From Toxonevra muliebris (lineage: Eukaryota > Arthropoda > Insecta > Diptera > Pallopteridae), in contig OY829327.1 in the NCBI GenBank assembly GCA_963691655.1, positions 66,290,079 to 66,354,078 on the forward strand: DNA of 64,000 nucleotides. The letters are read 5' to 3'. Below are positions 46,092 to 58,300 of the stretch, piece after piece; position 1 is the stretch's first letter, and each line of letters starts with the position of its first letter. The notes beneath the pieces are model-generated. The model saw nothing but the letters and a program-made list of their open reading frames with translations, was not told where the DNA came from and searched no databases. Both the position numbers and the translations under genes were made by a program.

Positions 46092-47409
46092 TATATATAT
46101 ATATATGTATATATTTTTTAGTTTTTTCAACTTTTTTATAATTTAAAAATTATATCTCGGGGTAGAAATGTCTGGTTGTTCTTGAAACTAAATGAAAGGT
46201 ATTGCGATGGGAAACATGTAGTATAATCGGATTTTTAATTGGATCCTCTAGTTTGGATGTAATAATTTCCTCAGTTAAATTGAATTAACTGGTCAATAAT
46301 AACACAGGGTTGCGAGGTTGTAGATGGTACTTTTCTCAAAATTCTTATTCTGATTTCGCATATATGTACATATTTATACCTACATAGGAAACTACTACTT
46401 GTTTCCAAACTTCTTAAACTAATTAATTTCACAGCTTTCTCTTGGCAGGTGAAAAATGAAAGCAAATAAAACTATTTCAAAAAATTTTTTAAATATATTT
46501 AAATTCGCAGAATTTGTACTCCAGCCAGTATCCCGTATAAAATCGGTTTTTGAAAACACGGAGATTCTGGGGTGAACCAGTTGGCAGTGGGCAGCTCTAG
46601 CTGTGGAGTTAAAACTCTAAACGTTGACTTCTAAAATGTAACAAAACGTTGCGCCATCTTTAATATTGAACATTTATAATTCGCTGACGAATGGTATAAT
46701 TCTCATTACAAACCGAAGAGTTCAACTACCTTCACGGTGTAGCCTGAACATTAAACACTAAATTTTAGAAAGCCAACACTTTATCTTATATCTCGTAAAG
46801 TGTTTGAGATTCTAACTCACACTTAAGATTACAAATAAATACCAAACATTGTGGACGATTGCCAAACGTTCTACCCAATGTTCTTTCCAATATGTAAACC
46901 ATACTCAACAGTTCCTGCTTATTTACGGAGGTTCAAAATTTCCTTGTAGCAAGGAAATCATCTTTTCTAAGCTTCAACGTATGTGTATATGTACACCTTG
47001 TTAATCATATTATTCACACACATAAACATGTATTGTATTCGCTATTCGCCACAAGATATGACGAGATATTTTCAACTATTAGTAACGCCCTATAATTGTA
47101 GACTTTGTCTTGTTCTAGCCTTAAACCTCAAACAAAAAAAACAAAAAAACATGAAATCTGTTGAAAATGTTGTTTTGTTTTCAACGTCATTCAGCAACCA
47201 ATACCAATAACAACAACTACAACAAAATATAGGTTATCTACATTAGTTAAATATGTATGTTTGTATGTGCATATGTATATTTTAATAATCCATTCTCTTT
47301 AACTCTATAAAGAAAAACTTTAAGAGGAAACCCCAAACAAAATAGAAGAAAAAACTTTACGCTTGACCAAATCGCAAAACCGAAACGCTAAAATGCCAGA
47401 GAATAAGCG
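46092..47409. other. Noncoding stretch
   Basis: Begins with a TA-rich run next to the TIR element. No gene or element recognised. Confidence 0.5.
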
Positions 47410-48125
47410 ATACAACAATAACAAATTCTGAACAACATTTTAGCGTGTTGTTATTATTATTGTTGCAAATAAGCTTACCACTACTACTACGAGTACCACA
47501 CATTAGTAGACCGCACTAATGTTGCTGGTGTTGTTGCTGATGATATTTTCAAATGCGCAAGTGCAACATTATGATGTTTGCAACGCAATATCAAATTATT
47601 AATGCTGCTGCTTTTGTTGTTGTTGTTGTTGTTACTGCTGCTGTTTGTTATTCATAGGACGTGCTCTTTATCATTTCGTACATATGCACATATATTGTTG
47701 TTATTGTTGCTGTTGAGGTTTTTAAGTACGTGCTATTTCCCGCCTTCCTGCAGATTAAACTGCTCTGATTATATTATTTTTCTGTGTTGCAGCTGCAGCA
47801 GTAACAGCAACAGCAACGACGACATTAACAACAACTACATCCATTAGAAGAAAGGCATGAGAGCAACATGTGTGCTATTCTAGTCAAGCATCATCAACAA
47901 CAACCAAAGCAACAACAATAACAACAGCAACAGTAATAACAAAAAAATAATAATAATAATAAAAATAATGCGAATTGTAGAAGAAAAAAATTGCATCTGT
48001 TGTTAAAAAGATGCACAAGAAAATGTGGCAGAAGAAGACAACGAAACCAAGACACAGCCAAGGGGGGGGGGGAAGAGGACTTAACGCTTTTATTGCTGTT
48101 GTTGTTGTTTCTGAAAAAAACAACA
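47410..48125. repeat. Trinucleotide-rich region
   Basis: Dense GTT/GCT and CAA/CAG/AAT runs (47450-47470, 47595-47645, 47695-47715, 47795-47830, 47895-47970, 48092-48110) and a run of about 11 G at 48062. Long Leu-rich and Tyr/Phe-rich frames here are products of the repeats, not genes. Confidence 0.8.
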
Positions 48126-48659
48126 AACCATAAGTTTAAATTGTAGATTAACGCTGATCTGGGTTGGTCCAAGTCTTTTTGTTGTTATTTTTCATTTTAA
48201 TGAGCAGCGCGAAAATGCGGTTGGAATCCAGATTTTCTAACCAACAAAAAACAATTGAAAATATGTTTTGTTTTTCTTCTTCTTCTTTTTTGTGTAGAAA
48301 TTTATTTTTTTTCTTTTTGCGTGATTTCAAGTAAAACAGAAAATATTACTTTTTTTATTTTGCACTAATACATTCATATGTATGGTAGAGGTAAGGTAAC
48401 TCTTAGCTGCAAATAGACAACTAGATGAACTCTTAGTAGCTATTAGTGTTGCGCGTGTTCCACTGCACTTTGCCACGTCTAAAAAACCGTTATTTAAATA
48501 TGAAAAAGCTTGTGCAAACAATGTACAAAACGAAACGTGCAAAACGTTTAAACTTGTCCAAAATGGATGCATTTCAACGAATTTGAATAAATATTTTGTA
48601 TTTGATGCACACATGCACGTACATATGAATCGCTTAAGTACACAAAAATGCAAAAAGTT

Positions 48660-49215
48660 TTATATTTCAGTACAAGACGTGAAACCATCAACCCGTGCCC
48701 ATCCAGAACGGTCTGCAGAAAATATTGCTTTCGTCATTGAAAGTGTCGCGGAGAGCCCAAGAACATCAATTCAGCACAATACACATCAATTGCATCTTTT
48801 GACCAAAGATCATGAAAACAGGAAGAGCCAACGATCCATGTTTCAAGGGAATCTGTCGACTTATTGTGTACCAAATTTCCAGGCCGTGTAATTTCACGTT
48901 TCGGCGATAATAATTGACTACCAAGATCATGAGACTTGACGCCGTTCGATTTTTTTTGTGGGGTTTTGTTAAAAGTAAAGCTTATGCCAACGATCCTCGA
49001 ACGATTCAAGACCTAAAAGTCAACAGCTTTAGGCCAAAAATCGTTGAAAATAATGAAAAAAGGGCGCAAAAGGAGTCGTGGTAGCCATTTATATTATGAG
49101 TTATTCCACGTATAATTTCCCAAGTCTCTACCATAAAGATTTTTGGGGTGTTCTCTAAAATTGTGAGTTTTATTTAAAAGTCAAACCTTGCTATTCTTGT
49201 TGAAACATCCTGTAT
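48660..49215 (+). mobile_element. Second mariner-group relic lacking its core
   Basis: The N-terminal block VKPSTRAHPERSAENIAFVI and ESVAESPRTSIQHNTHQLHL (in 48583-48891) is followed, after a frame change, by ISRFGDNN, stop, LPRS, stop, DLTPFDFFLWGFVKSKAYAN and DPRTIQDLK (about 48884-49027). As in the 36 kb relic, the central DDE region is missing, so N- and C-terminal blocks lie next to each other. AAACATCCTGTAT at about 49204-49216 may be the right terminus; no left terminus was found. This copy is more diverged from the 36 kb copy than a recent duplicate would be. Confidence 0.75.
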
Positions 49216-50213
49216 ATGGTATATCATTATTCTTAAATATCAATAATTTTTCAGTTTTTATTATATAAGTATGTTCGACAAAACTATTAATCCCGGAATT
49301 GATCATTAGATTGAAATTTAAATTCCGAAAAACTCTGAATCCCGAAAAGAGTCTACAAACAACCGTTGTTCGATCAAAACCAATATGTGCTGTACGCCAA
49401 GTGGGTAGGTCAGGGATTGAACAAAACCATTCTTTCGAACAAAACTCTAAGCGAAATTAAACAAAAAACGAACATTCGATTCACGTGATGCGATTTAAAA
49501 ACTGGCTTGGCTCAATACTGGTTTCCATCCCTGAATATTACTATAAAAATTTACTGAGTCGTCAATTCATGAAATTCATTATGCATTCTATATACATATA
49601 ACCAATTCAGAAATAAAAAAGACCATTTATTTTTAACAAAAAAAATATGTTTTTATATGTATACCTATATTTTTTTGGTAGAACTTTCTGATTTTTTCAG
49701 GCGTGTATTTCATAACTAAAATGTTGATTGTACGAACCTGAAAAGAAAAGAAATGAGAAAAATATTAATTTATTAAAAAAAAAATTTAAATTTATAAAAC
49801 TAAATTAGTTACTAGCTAGGCTTCACCTTGCTTCACTGTCCGGCCTTGACAAAGTTTGGGCAATACGAAAATTACAACAACAATAAAACTGTTTAAAAAA
49901 TAATACCATATGAGCGAGACTTTACATCCAATCTAAGTCTAATTATTGCACTTGTCATTCATGTCATTTACATGGATTGTACTTCTTGCTTGATAGTCTG
50001 AAATATCGTTTTTGTTAATCCAATCATCTTCATCACATTTCTTATTAAAGCTCCCATTTCTTATTAAAGCTCCCATTGCCGGCATTCTATACATATGCCG
50101 TTTCAAGCCATCCATTTTTATAGGGAAGGAAATCCTATTTATTCAAAATAACTACTTTGTGTACAATACAACTTTCAATTCCGTCTTGTTATGGTCTCTC
50201 AGATATACCGGGG

Positions 50214-50217
<4 letters not shown>
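49216..50217. other. Noncoding stretch with one dispersed repeat
   Basis: Bases 49354-49400 (ACAACCGTTG, CGATCAAAACCAATATG) match the repeats at 10100 and 12738. A direct repeat TTTCTTATTAAAGCTCCCATT occurs in tandem at about 50038-50079. No gene. Confidence 0.5.

Positions 50218-50262
<45 letters not shown>
50218..50262. repeat. TA microsatellite
   Basis: About 22 TA units. The frame 50012-50317 reads Tyr-Ile repeats through it and is not a gene. Confidence 0.95.
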
Positions 50263-50266
<4 letters not shown>

Positions 50267-50329
50267 ATTCTAAGTGTATTGGAAGGTCACGCTCACTACT
50301 CTACGCCTAAATCTTAGAGTAGCATTACA

Positions 50330-50520
50330 AAGGATTCTTGAGCTATCCTATGGAAAAAATTCAGGTTATATGGAAAGTACCCGCCCTCTTTTTCAATCCC
50401 ACCCACGATTTTCTTGTAGAATGGTCTTGCCCACCAACTTTCTTGTACCAAATCTCAGTATACTAGTATTAGAGTTGTATAAGTGGTGCCACGCCCACTC
50501 GACAAAAACTATTTTTATTT
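50330..50520 (+). repeat. Dispersed repeat, copy 1
   Basis: TTCAGGTTATATGGAAAGT, CAATCCCACCCA, TTCTTGTAGAATGG and TCTTGTACCAAAT match 51885-52110 in order and orientation. The region has the alternating conserved-word look of a common fly repeat. Class unknown. Confidence 0.65.
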
Positions 50521-50867
50521 AGCATGTGATATCTTCGGGAGACGAATGCGTGATTAAATTTCTGATGTATACAATTCTTAGCTAAACTAAATAAAAGAAT
50601 CGGTCACTTTGGCGATGAAAGGAAACTTTGAGAGTATTTTCTTTAAAGGCTGAGGAAGAAAAGACTTAGAATTCAGCTTAAGTTATGATTTCTCAGATCA
50701 TTTAGTTTATTAACAAAATCACAAACCCAAATCATGGGTCGACTAGGCTTTTAAAGCTCTGGACAATGTTTCTCATAAGCAATCTATGGAATTAAAAATA
50801 TATACCAATGACGAGTTTATATTATAGTTGTGTTACCCGACGAAAGGGGGATGGGTCGGGGGGGATT

Positions 50868-51040
50868 CTCACCGGGCCCGGAGTTTTTGAGGGGGCCCGG
50901 ATTTCAATCCAAATCCTGAAATCCAAAAAAACTTTAACAAGCGCCTATGTGTCTGAAAATTTAATTACAAACCATGAAAATTATTTATCGAGTTAATCAT
51001 CTATCAATCGTGAAGACATTTTGCAGACGGACCCGGGCCC
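50868..51040. repeat. GGGCCC-rich ends around an A+T-rich core
   Basis: CCGGGCCCGGAG (about 50872) and GGGGGCCCGGAT (about 50892) on the left, and ACCCGGGCCCTA (about 51031) on the right, stand out in A+T-rich DNA. They could be subterminal repeats of a small element; no target duplication is clear. Confidence 0.4.
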
Positions 51041-51884
51041 TATATTCGAAAAATTTTTGTTATGTAGAAAAGGAAAAAAAAACTTTATACAATGAATTTT
51101 CTCATGCCAGATTAGTTTGAAAAGCTCCAGAATATCGGACTGACTTCAAGAGGTTTCATAAATATAACTTATTATACAGATATTCATACTTAAAGTACAG
51201 AATACATTTTGTTTTTTGATCTTTGTCTTTGTATTTTTATATATTTCGAATTCTGAAACACATTCCTTAGTGAGCAGTACGTAGGTATTTATTGTATCAT
51301 TTGTCCGAATTTTCTCTCGACGCCCAACTTGTGCATTATACTTTATTCTGACCCGGCAGATGTTGTTCTGACCTTTCTACGAAGAAGTGGCAAAATTTCA
51401 GTTTATTTCAATGAAGACGAATGAAGTTTCTTGGTGTTTAAAATTTAACATTGGTAATGACAGTTCTAGTTTAAAGGACGTACATTGAATTTGTTAAAAA
51501 TTCTGTATTTGAAAATGAGGCATCAAAATTGACATTTTTAAAAGTATTTAATTTGCGGAAGAATACAAAGACAGTTCTAGAAGTTATATCTAATTCCAAA
51601 ACCTGTTTAAAAATATGGGCCCATTGCTGTTTATTATAAAAATAGAATTTAATATAGAATTTGTTACAGCGCCACCTTTCGGATTTAAACATAGATTGGC
51701 AGGTTCTTGAGATATTTTATCAATTAGTAAAAATTATAGTAGAAAAAGTAATAGAAAATAGTTATCAAAAATAAGAAGAAAATGTTAAAAAAAAAAAATT
51801 AAAATAGTAGTAGGAAATAGAAGGAGAGCATGGTGCAACACCCACTAATCCAACGAAGTGAAAAAATTTTTTAAATCCGGTATT

Positions 51885-52130
51885 GACAAATAATACTTCC
51901 ATACTAAGATATCCCGTAATGAAAATTCAGGGTATATGGAAGGTGTTACACTCCCATTGTCAACCCACCCATATTTTTGTTGTAGTATGGCATTGTTAAT
52001 TCTCGTACCAAATTTCTGTACAGTACTATAAATGGTTCTTGAGATACACCCAAAAAAATATTAGGATTGAATAGGAGGTGACACGCCCCCTTTCCTAAAA
52101 GCCATTATAAATAGCTATGTTTCATCCTCC
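51885..52130 (+). repeat. Dispersed repeat, copy 2
   Basis: Second copy of the family at 50330-50520, with TTCAGGGTATATGGAAGGT, GTCAACCCACCCA and TCTCGTACCAAAT. It extends further 3' (GGTTCTTGAGATACACCC, AAGTCGTTCAGAAGTTACAC). Confidence 0.65.
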
Positions 52131-53283
52131 CGCCCAAGAAAATATATTTTTGAAATATGATTTCAATCGGCCAAGTCGTTCAGAAGTTACACGCTTACAT
52201 ACACACAAAACTCTATGATTTTATATATAAATTTATGGGTCTGCTCATATTTTTCTGTATGCCACAATGAATGACGTATGTAGGTATGAATGAATGTGTG
52301 TATTAGCTATATTTTATGGTTGTGCAATATGCGTGACGTTATGCATTTTTACGTAATATATATATGTAGATATATATATATATAGATAAGTGTATTGTAA
52401 ACTAGTGTGTGTGCATATTTTAAGTTTACTATTTTAATATGTATGTAATTAATGGTGGTTATTTTATAAAAATGTAAATTCTTTTCACATGAATTATTAA
52501 TTTTTACACTAATGCTAAAGCAAGGTTACAAAGTTACCCTGTTACTTACTATACATACAGCAAACAACAACAAAAGATTTGCTGTAAATTGCAATACAAC
52601 AACAATAACAACAGAAGCATTTGTATAACAGAAAAACAATAAAAAATCATTGAAATTTTGTGGTATAAATATCTAATATGAATTTTAGTGAGTTGTTTTT
52701 GTTTTTAAAAATAATGCAGAAATTAAAAAAAATTCACCTTTAAAAAAAAGAAGGCGGAAATACACGCAAAGTAAAAAGTTAATTAAGCTACCGCGGAAAT
52801 TATGCACAAACATTTATACATAGGTGCATATGTATGTGTAATGTATGTACGTACGTATGTGCATATTTCCTTGGCAGTTATAAATGTTTGCGTATATTTG
52901 ATGGCTATACAATAACCAATTTCTGTCAATTAGCAATTTTTTGCGTTCAATAAATAAATTTTAATTAAAAAAACTGCATGACACCGCAAAAACATTTCAA
53001 TTGCCACCAAATGCCTCTTTAGCATAATGCACAGTCATCGCACGATATCAACAAAGACAAGAATGCAACTTATTAATGAATTTCGTAGTATAAAAAAAGA
53101 ACAACAGCAACAACGATGACAACAATATAAACACCAACAACGAGAAAAGATTACGCTTCACACTTTATGTCTATAGTATCTACGCTCAAAGAAAAAACTT
53201 TGCAATGTTTTGATAAATGCATTTAACGGTTTGGGTTGATATTTCCATTGCTGCTGATGAAGATAAGTGCACAAATAGCACAT
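52131..53283. other. Noncoding stretch
   Basis: TATA runs (52355-52385), ACGT words (52845-52860) and CAA triplets (52560-52610, 53100-53140). No gene. Confidence 0.55.
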
Positions 53284-53922
53284 GGGTCATTCCATGTAAG
53301 CTGACTCCTTCATACTAATAAACAAAGTGCTCTCTTCCGGTACCAAAATCTTATTTTTATACGTTTTCTCTATTGTTGTTAAGGTATTTAAATTTTTAAT
53401 CAGTGCTAGTAGAATTTTTAAAGTAATTTGAAGTTGGCGGCAACAATATGCAGTTTAAAGAGCTATCTTCAGAATCAAAAATTAAAAACACTGTTGTCGC
53501 CATTTCGTTTAAAAAAGTTATGAGCTCTTGAATCTAGTGGTACAGGCGTAACGAGAAGACATAACGAAAAAGTTTGTGTCAGTTCAGACTAATGCCCCAT
53601 TCATAAAAAGGCATCAAATATTTGATACTTTTCAAATGCTAGATATTTAATATTTTTGTTACACTGAAGAAAAAAATATATCTACATAAGTTTAGAAGAA
53701 ATTTTTTTACAAAATCCTAGTCAGAAGTGAGTAACCTCGAATTCGACAATTTTTTAACGTCGCAACTGTTTAGCCCCTTTTTTACATTTTTCTCTTGTGT
53801 TAATTAGTTTTTTTTTTTAAAAAAAAATTCCGCTTGTATTCTGTATTTTAAATGCATTTTTTCTCTTACATAAATAAATGTATTTTACATTTATAAAAAT
53901 TTGTGTTACAATGGAATGAGCC
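53284..53922. mobile_element. Possible MITE with GGTCATTCC ends
   Basis: GGGTCATTCCATGTAA (53284-53299) faces, inverted, GGCTCATTCCATTGTAA (53922-53906). The motif GGTC(A/G)TTCCATGT also forms the outer end of the palindromic element at 18678-20987, suggesting one family. Interior A+T-rich, noncoding. No clear target duplication. Confidence 0.5.
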
Positions 53923-54701
53923 ATATGAGCACTTAATAATTTCCATACATATTGCCTCTGATAAAATAATTCCTCTATGGCCATATTAGCCTTTATTAAT
54001 TGTGGGTGGCAAGCCACGCCTATTCTGAAGAGTGTAGCTTTCGTAGATATTTTCATGAGCTATAACGCACGATGCAATCTTGAATCATGGCTATTAGATT
54101 GATACCTATCAATTTCTTCGGACTGAACAAAAAAAGCGAGGGAAAGAGACTTTCGACTTATTCAACTTGTGGATGTTAAAAACTTCATGCAAGTACATAA
54201 AGTACATAGAAAATGAAAACATAAAATGGAGATATCAACAATATCGTAATTTAACATTGTTACTTGAAGCACTCCAAAACACAAGCAAACAAATAAACAA
54301 AAAAAAAGATATGTTGCATCATTTCCGTAAATAAAAGTAATGACACCAGCAGCAACATTAGCATCAACTGCTGCAGCTGGAGAACAACTCATTACATTCG
54401 CTTGCAATTGTTAGTACGCACACAATAGTAAAGCTGGTGGCATCATAGCTGTTGCTGGCAACGATGAGCGATTTCCCCTTACCCAATTGCAGTCAGTGAT
54501 GTGATAACATCGTTTTAGTTTAAGTTCATTGCTGCAGTTGGTGTTGCTGTTGCTATCATTACGCTTCATTTAATTTTGTTGTTGATATTTTTTAAACTTT
54601 CTAAATTTCATATTTACAAAGTTGGTCTCAATTTTGATTTCCTGGCCATCATTTCATTTTTATTTTTTTTCAGATATGAAGGATAAAATGAGTGATATTA
54701 G
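53923..54701. other. Noncoding stretch with GCT/CAG triplets
   Basis: Scattered CAGCAGCAAC and GCTGCTG-type words (54345-54380, 54435-54560). No gene. Confidence 0.5.
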
Positions 54702-55391
54702 TTATAATCGTGAAAAATTTATTAGTGATGGCCTTTTCCCAGAGTTTAAAGAGATTCTTTTATTTTTAAAAATTTCATAAGAACTATGCCACTCGGATAG
54801 TGTAAAACATTTGTCTTCAAACTGTGCCTGGTGCTCGACAAAGTTTTCCAGGCTCCGCAGTAATATTTTCAAATTCATAGCATTTATGTTTGGGGATTTT
54901 AAATTAAAAATGAATTTAAATAAGTTTAAAGCTCTGACCACAAACTCTTTGCTTCATTTGCAACTTCATGACGAAAAAGATTGCAGACCACTGGTGTAGA
55001 GCATCAATATTGGCCGAAAGTGAAGTTGAAATCGATTTGTGCAGAAGATGCCATTCGTTATTTTTTCACTTCATTCGAATTCGCTCCTGGCAGGTAGGTG
55101 CTGCCGTAATCTATATTTGACAGACGTCAGCTTCATTTCAGATGCAGCACATTTCACAAAAAACAAACCTTCGAAAAGTTTTGACCTTTTTGCAAATGAT
55201 TTATGTAAGAGATGCGAGTCGAAGTTTTTGAGGGCAGCATCCTCGTTTTTTATGAATAAGTTAAATGATGGAAAGTGAAAGATTTGGCGTGATCGGTCTG
55301 GAAGTTGGTATAAGAAGATGTGCTTTGGTCTATTACCCTTCGAAATCTGTGCTTCTTCTATTTTATGACTTTTATGGTCGGGTCTTAACAC
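54702..55391 (-). pseudogene. Unrecognised broken reading frame
   Basis: Two open pieces, 55391-55071 (106 codons) and 54941-54702 (79 codons), lie in the same minus frame, separated by about 130 bases with three stops. The residues look protein-like (IKNEDAALKNFDSHLLHKSF, SLENFVEHQAQFEDKCFTLS). A decayed single protein is the simplest reading, probably from a transposon. I do not recognise the family and no terminal repeats were found. Confidence 0.35.
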
Positions 55392-58300
55392 TGAATTCGA
55401 TTCGCGAAGTCAAAAGTTTTTCTTCGGAAATGTTTACTCCCGGAGATTTGTCATTGTCAGGCAAAAAAGGTTGTGCCGTGTAGAAAAATTTGATTTTCTA
55501 TTTTTTATTGAGAGCGCCGAGCGGGTTCCTTGCGTAGCAGTCCAGAATAGAAACCACTGTGCCACGATAACAACTATGCTTACGCTTAGCAGTCGTTCTA
55601 CGTAGAAAATCTTGCCATCAATGAGTATTTCTAAGGTGCACGCAAACTTTTTTGCTTAGTAATAATAAATAATAAAAATAATAGCATAAACTATTTAAGC
55701 TATGTATGTGCATATGTATGTATTCGTATTTGAAATAGTTACGATAGTGCCGTGGTCCAATGGCCAGTGACTACTTGCATCGCAACAAAAACGCACGCAA
55801 GTATACACAAATAACAAAGCGATTTTTTCATGTATACGCTTCCACTAAGCAAGGAATGCAAGTTGCAATTTTTCATAAGTTCCAACAACTTAATTTATGG
55901 CGTCTTACATAATGATTACGCTTAAAACTTTCAACTGCATATGCATACATAGTTGATTTATACTTTTATATTTTATTATTCTCTCTCTTTCTCACCACTC
56001 ATGCCTTCCCTTTTTAATATCATAATGCTAGTTTATGAATGTTAATTTGCTCCAAAGGCGAGGACGCCTGCATCATATAGAATGATAAAATTGCTCTTTA
56101 CCGTTTTTCATACAATTTTAGCAGCGACGCATGTTGCACGTTACACTGATAAGATTCATTCTATACCTTATTGTCCTTCCAGGTGTTGTTGTTTTTGTCG
56201 AACTATCCGTCAAGTGACGTAGACTCTGTGGTGCGTTAATTGGTTGGCTTATTGACTTAATGTGGCATGTCAGTACGTAGAATGCTTGGTTTATGTTGCA
56301 AACGGAGTTAAGCATGACCAAAGCGGAAATTGACCAAGAATTTTGTAGAATGTTCAGTGATAGCGGTGGCGTCGGCGTCAATGATGGCGGTTTTAATGTT
56401 AGGGGAATGCGTGAGAAATATGACAGCACAGCGGCATTGCGTGACTTTAGACAAAGTGAATTTGTTCATAAAGAAAAAAGCAATTCATTAAAACCATGAT
56501 TATTTTGTTATTTTGTGGTCGATGGGAAATTCTGTTTTTCCCTGTTTCAAAACGCGGATACTACCAGTAGTCAACTGGTAGTATACGCGCTAGTATGTTC
56601 TTTAGTTGTACGAAAAATGTGGCTCCCCTAAGCACTTTGGTCTTATTTTTACTAGGAAATCGTTAATTACATTTAAAATCAAACTTTTTCAGGACCATAC
56701 AAAGAACTTTGTACATTACAAATTTTTGGCCCACTCTACCGAAGAATTCAACTGAAATATCTTAAAAAAATTCTGGTGAGTAAATTCAGGTTATAGAAAG
56801 CAATTGAAAACAATGTAATAAAAAATGAATGGGTGACCAAATAATTTTGAATGGCAGTGCTCTCATACATAAAAGGCATGGGCATGTTTTTAAATTATCA
56901 TACTTAATAAAATTATCAAAAATACACACCTTGGTCTACTTTTCATCGGAAGACTAACCAGTTTCTTTCGAAAATAAAATCAGCGGTACCACAACTACAA
57001 AGATTACCAACAACAGCAACACAACTACCACTACGCACTTAACGCACAAGATTTGAAGTTGCATTACTGTTGTTGTTTTTGTAGTTGTCATACACGTCAA
57101 AAAATAAATAAAAAAGGAATCAAAAAAAAAAAAAAATTGAGAAGGCAAAAATAAAACAAAAAACTGAAAGTTGCTAAATACGAAAAAAGTGGCACAAATA
57201 ACGGTGTCGCTCACCGTCAGCTTCACCGACTCCGCCACCGCCACCAGTCAACATCGTTCACATTGAATCTATTACACCTTATGCTACAATTTTTCTATCA
57301 CTCGCACTTAATTCATTTTGTTGCTGTTTTTATGACGTTCGCTGCTGCTGTTGTTGTTGTTCTCGTTGTTGGCTTTCTGCGCTGCTCTAAAGTAAAGTGT
57401 AAATTTATTTGCATAAATTAAAAATGCCGTGGTAATTTTTATGTAGTCACAAACATGTGTATGAAAACACTCTGTTTCACTTGTATGCGAACACCATTTC
57501 AATGCAAATTTTAAGAATCTGTCACTGTCTACTAGAGTCGTTTAGTTCGTAAACCAAATGAACACACAGATAAACTAGGTTACTAGTTCGTACAGCTTAA
57601 AGCCGTTTGCCCCTTCGAAGAACGGTGAAGTAAACGAGATGAAGGTGGTTTTAGTCAGTAAGAATCCGACATAACCGGACAAGAAAATAAGTTCTGCTAT
57701 ACCTAATGTAAGCTTTCCATTTTCCAAGTTCGTTCATACCATAATGAACTATCTTTTTGGAACTAGTTGCATAAGAAGAATTTGGTTATCTCAAATACCT
57801 TCCCTATGATAATCAAATTTCTAAAGTTTCTCTTGAATTCGTAGCAGTATGCTCCGAGTGTTAACTGCATATTAAAGCACCTATGTCTTGACGTGACGAA
57901 AATGGAAAATGTGAAATGAAGCATTATATGGTAAGTGACATGAACCTCCTTACATCCCGCATTTTGTTTTAATAACATGGTTGTATGTAATGTATCTTGT
58001 TCAGAAACAAACTTTCTCAAAACACAACATAATTCTTGATGCTAACGATTTTCTAGGAGAGAAATGTTGCAAGGGAAGATAAAAATCTACATTTTTGGAG
58101 GGTTATTGTGAATCCACCAACACAAAGAAAACATAAGAACGAAAAGAAACTCATTTATTTACACGCCGTGTAAACGCAAGCATTGAAGCACATCGGGTTC
58201 CATCAAGTATTTGCATCACCGCATGAACATATGAGCCGCTGAGTGCAAAAGTGGTGTGAGCCAATTTTTTTTATTATTTGGATTTTCATCTTCAGGCAAT

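Noticed and set aside
47578..47847. Leu-rich frame in the trinucleotide region
   Set aside because: The Leu run is a translation of GTT/GCT repeats in one of several equally open frames.
47894..48172. Overlapping Tyr/Phe/Cys-rich minus frames
   Set aside because: Products of AAT and CAA repeats; two frames are equally open, which argues against coding.
50012..50317. Frame with a Tyr-Ile repeat
   Set aside because: It reads straight through a TA microsatellite.
53258..53270. CTGATGA word, possible further hammerhead
   Set aside because: No stem II or GAAA follows; the same applies to the CTGATGA near 47536.
55754..55790. tRNA A-box-like TGGTCCAATGG
   Set aside because: No B box at tRNA spacing and no cloverleaf, so neither a tRNA nor a complete SINE can be claimed.
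56293..56499. 68-codon frame, GC-richer than surroundings
   Set aside because: No recognisable domain, no splice or promoter context, and an equally long minus frame overlaps it.
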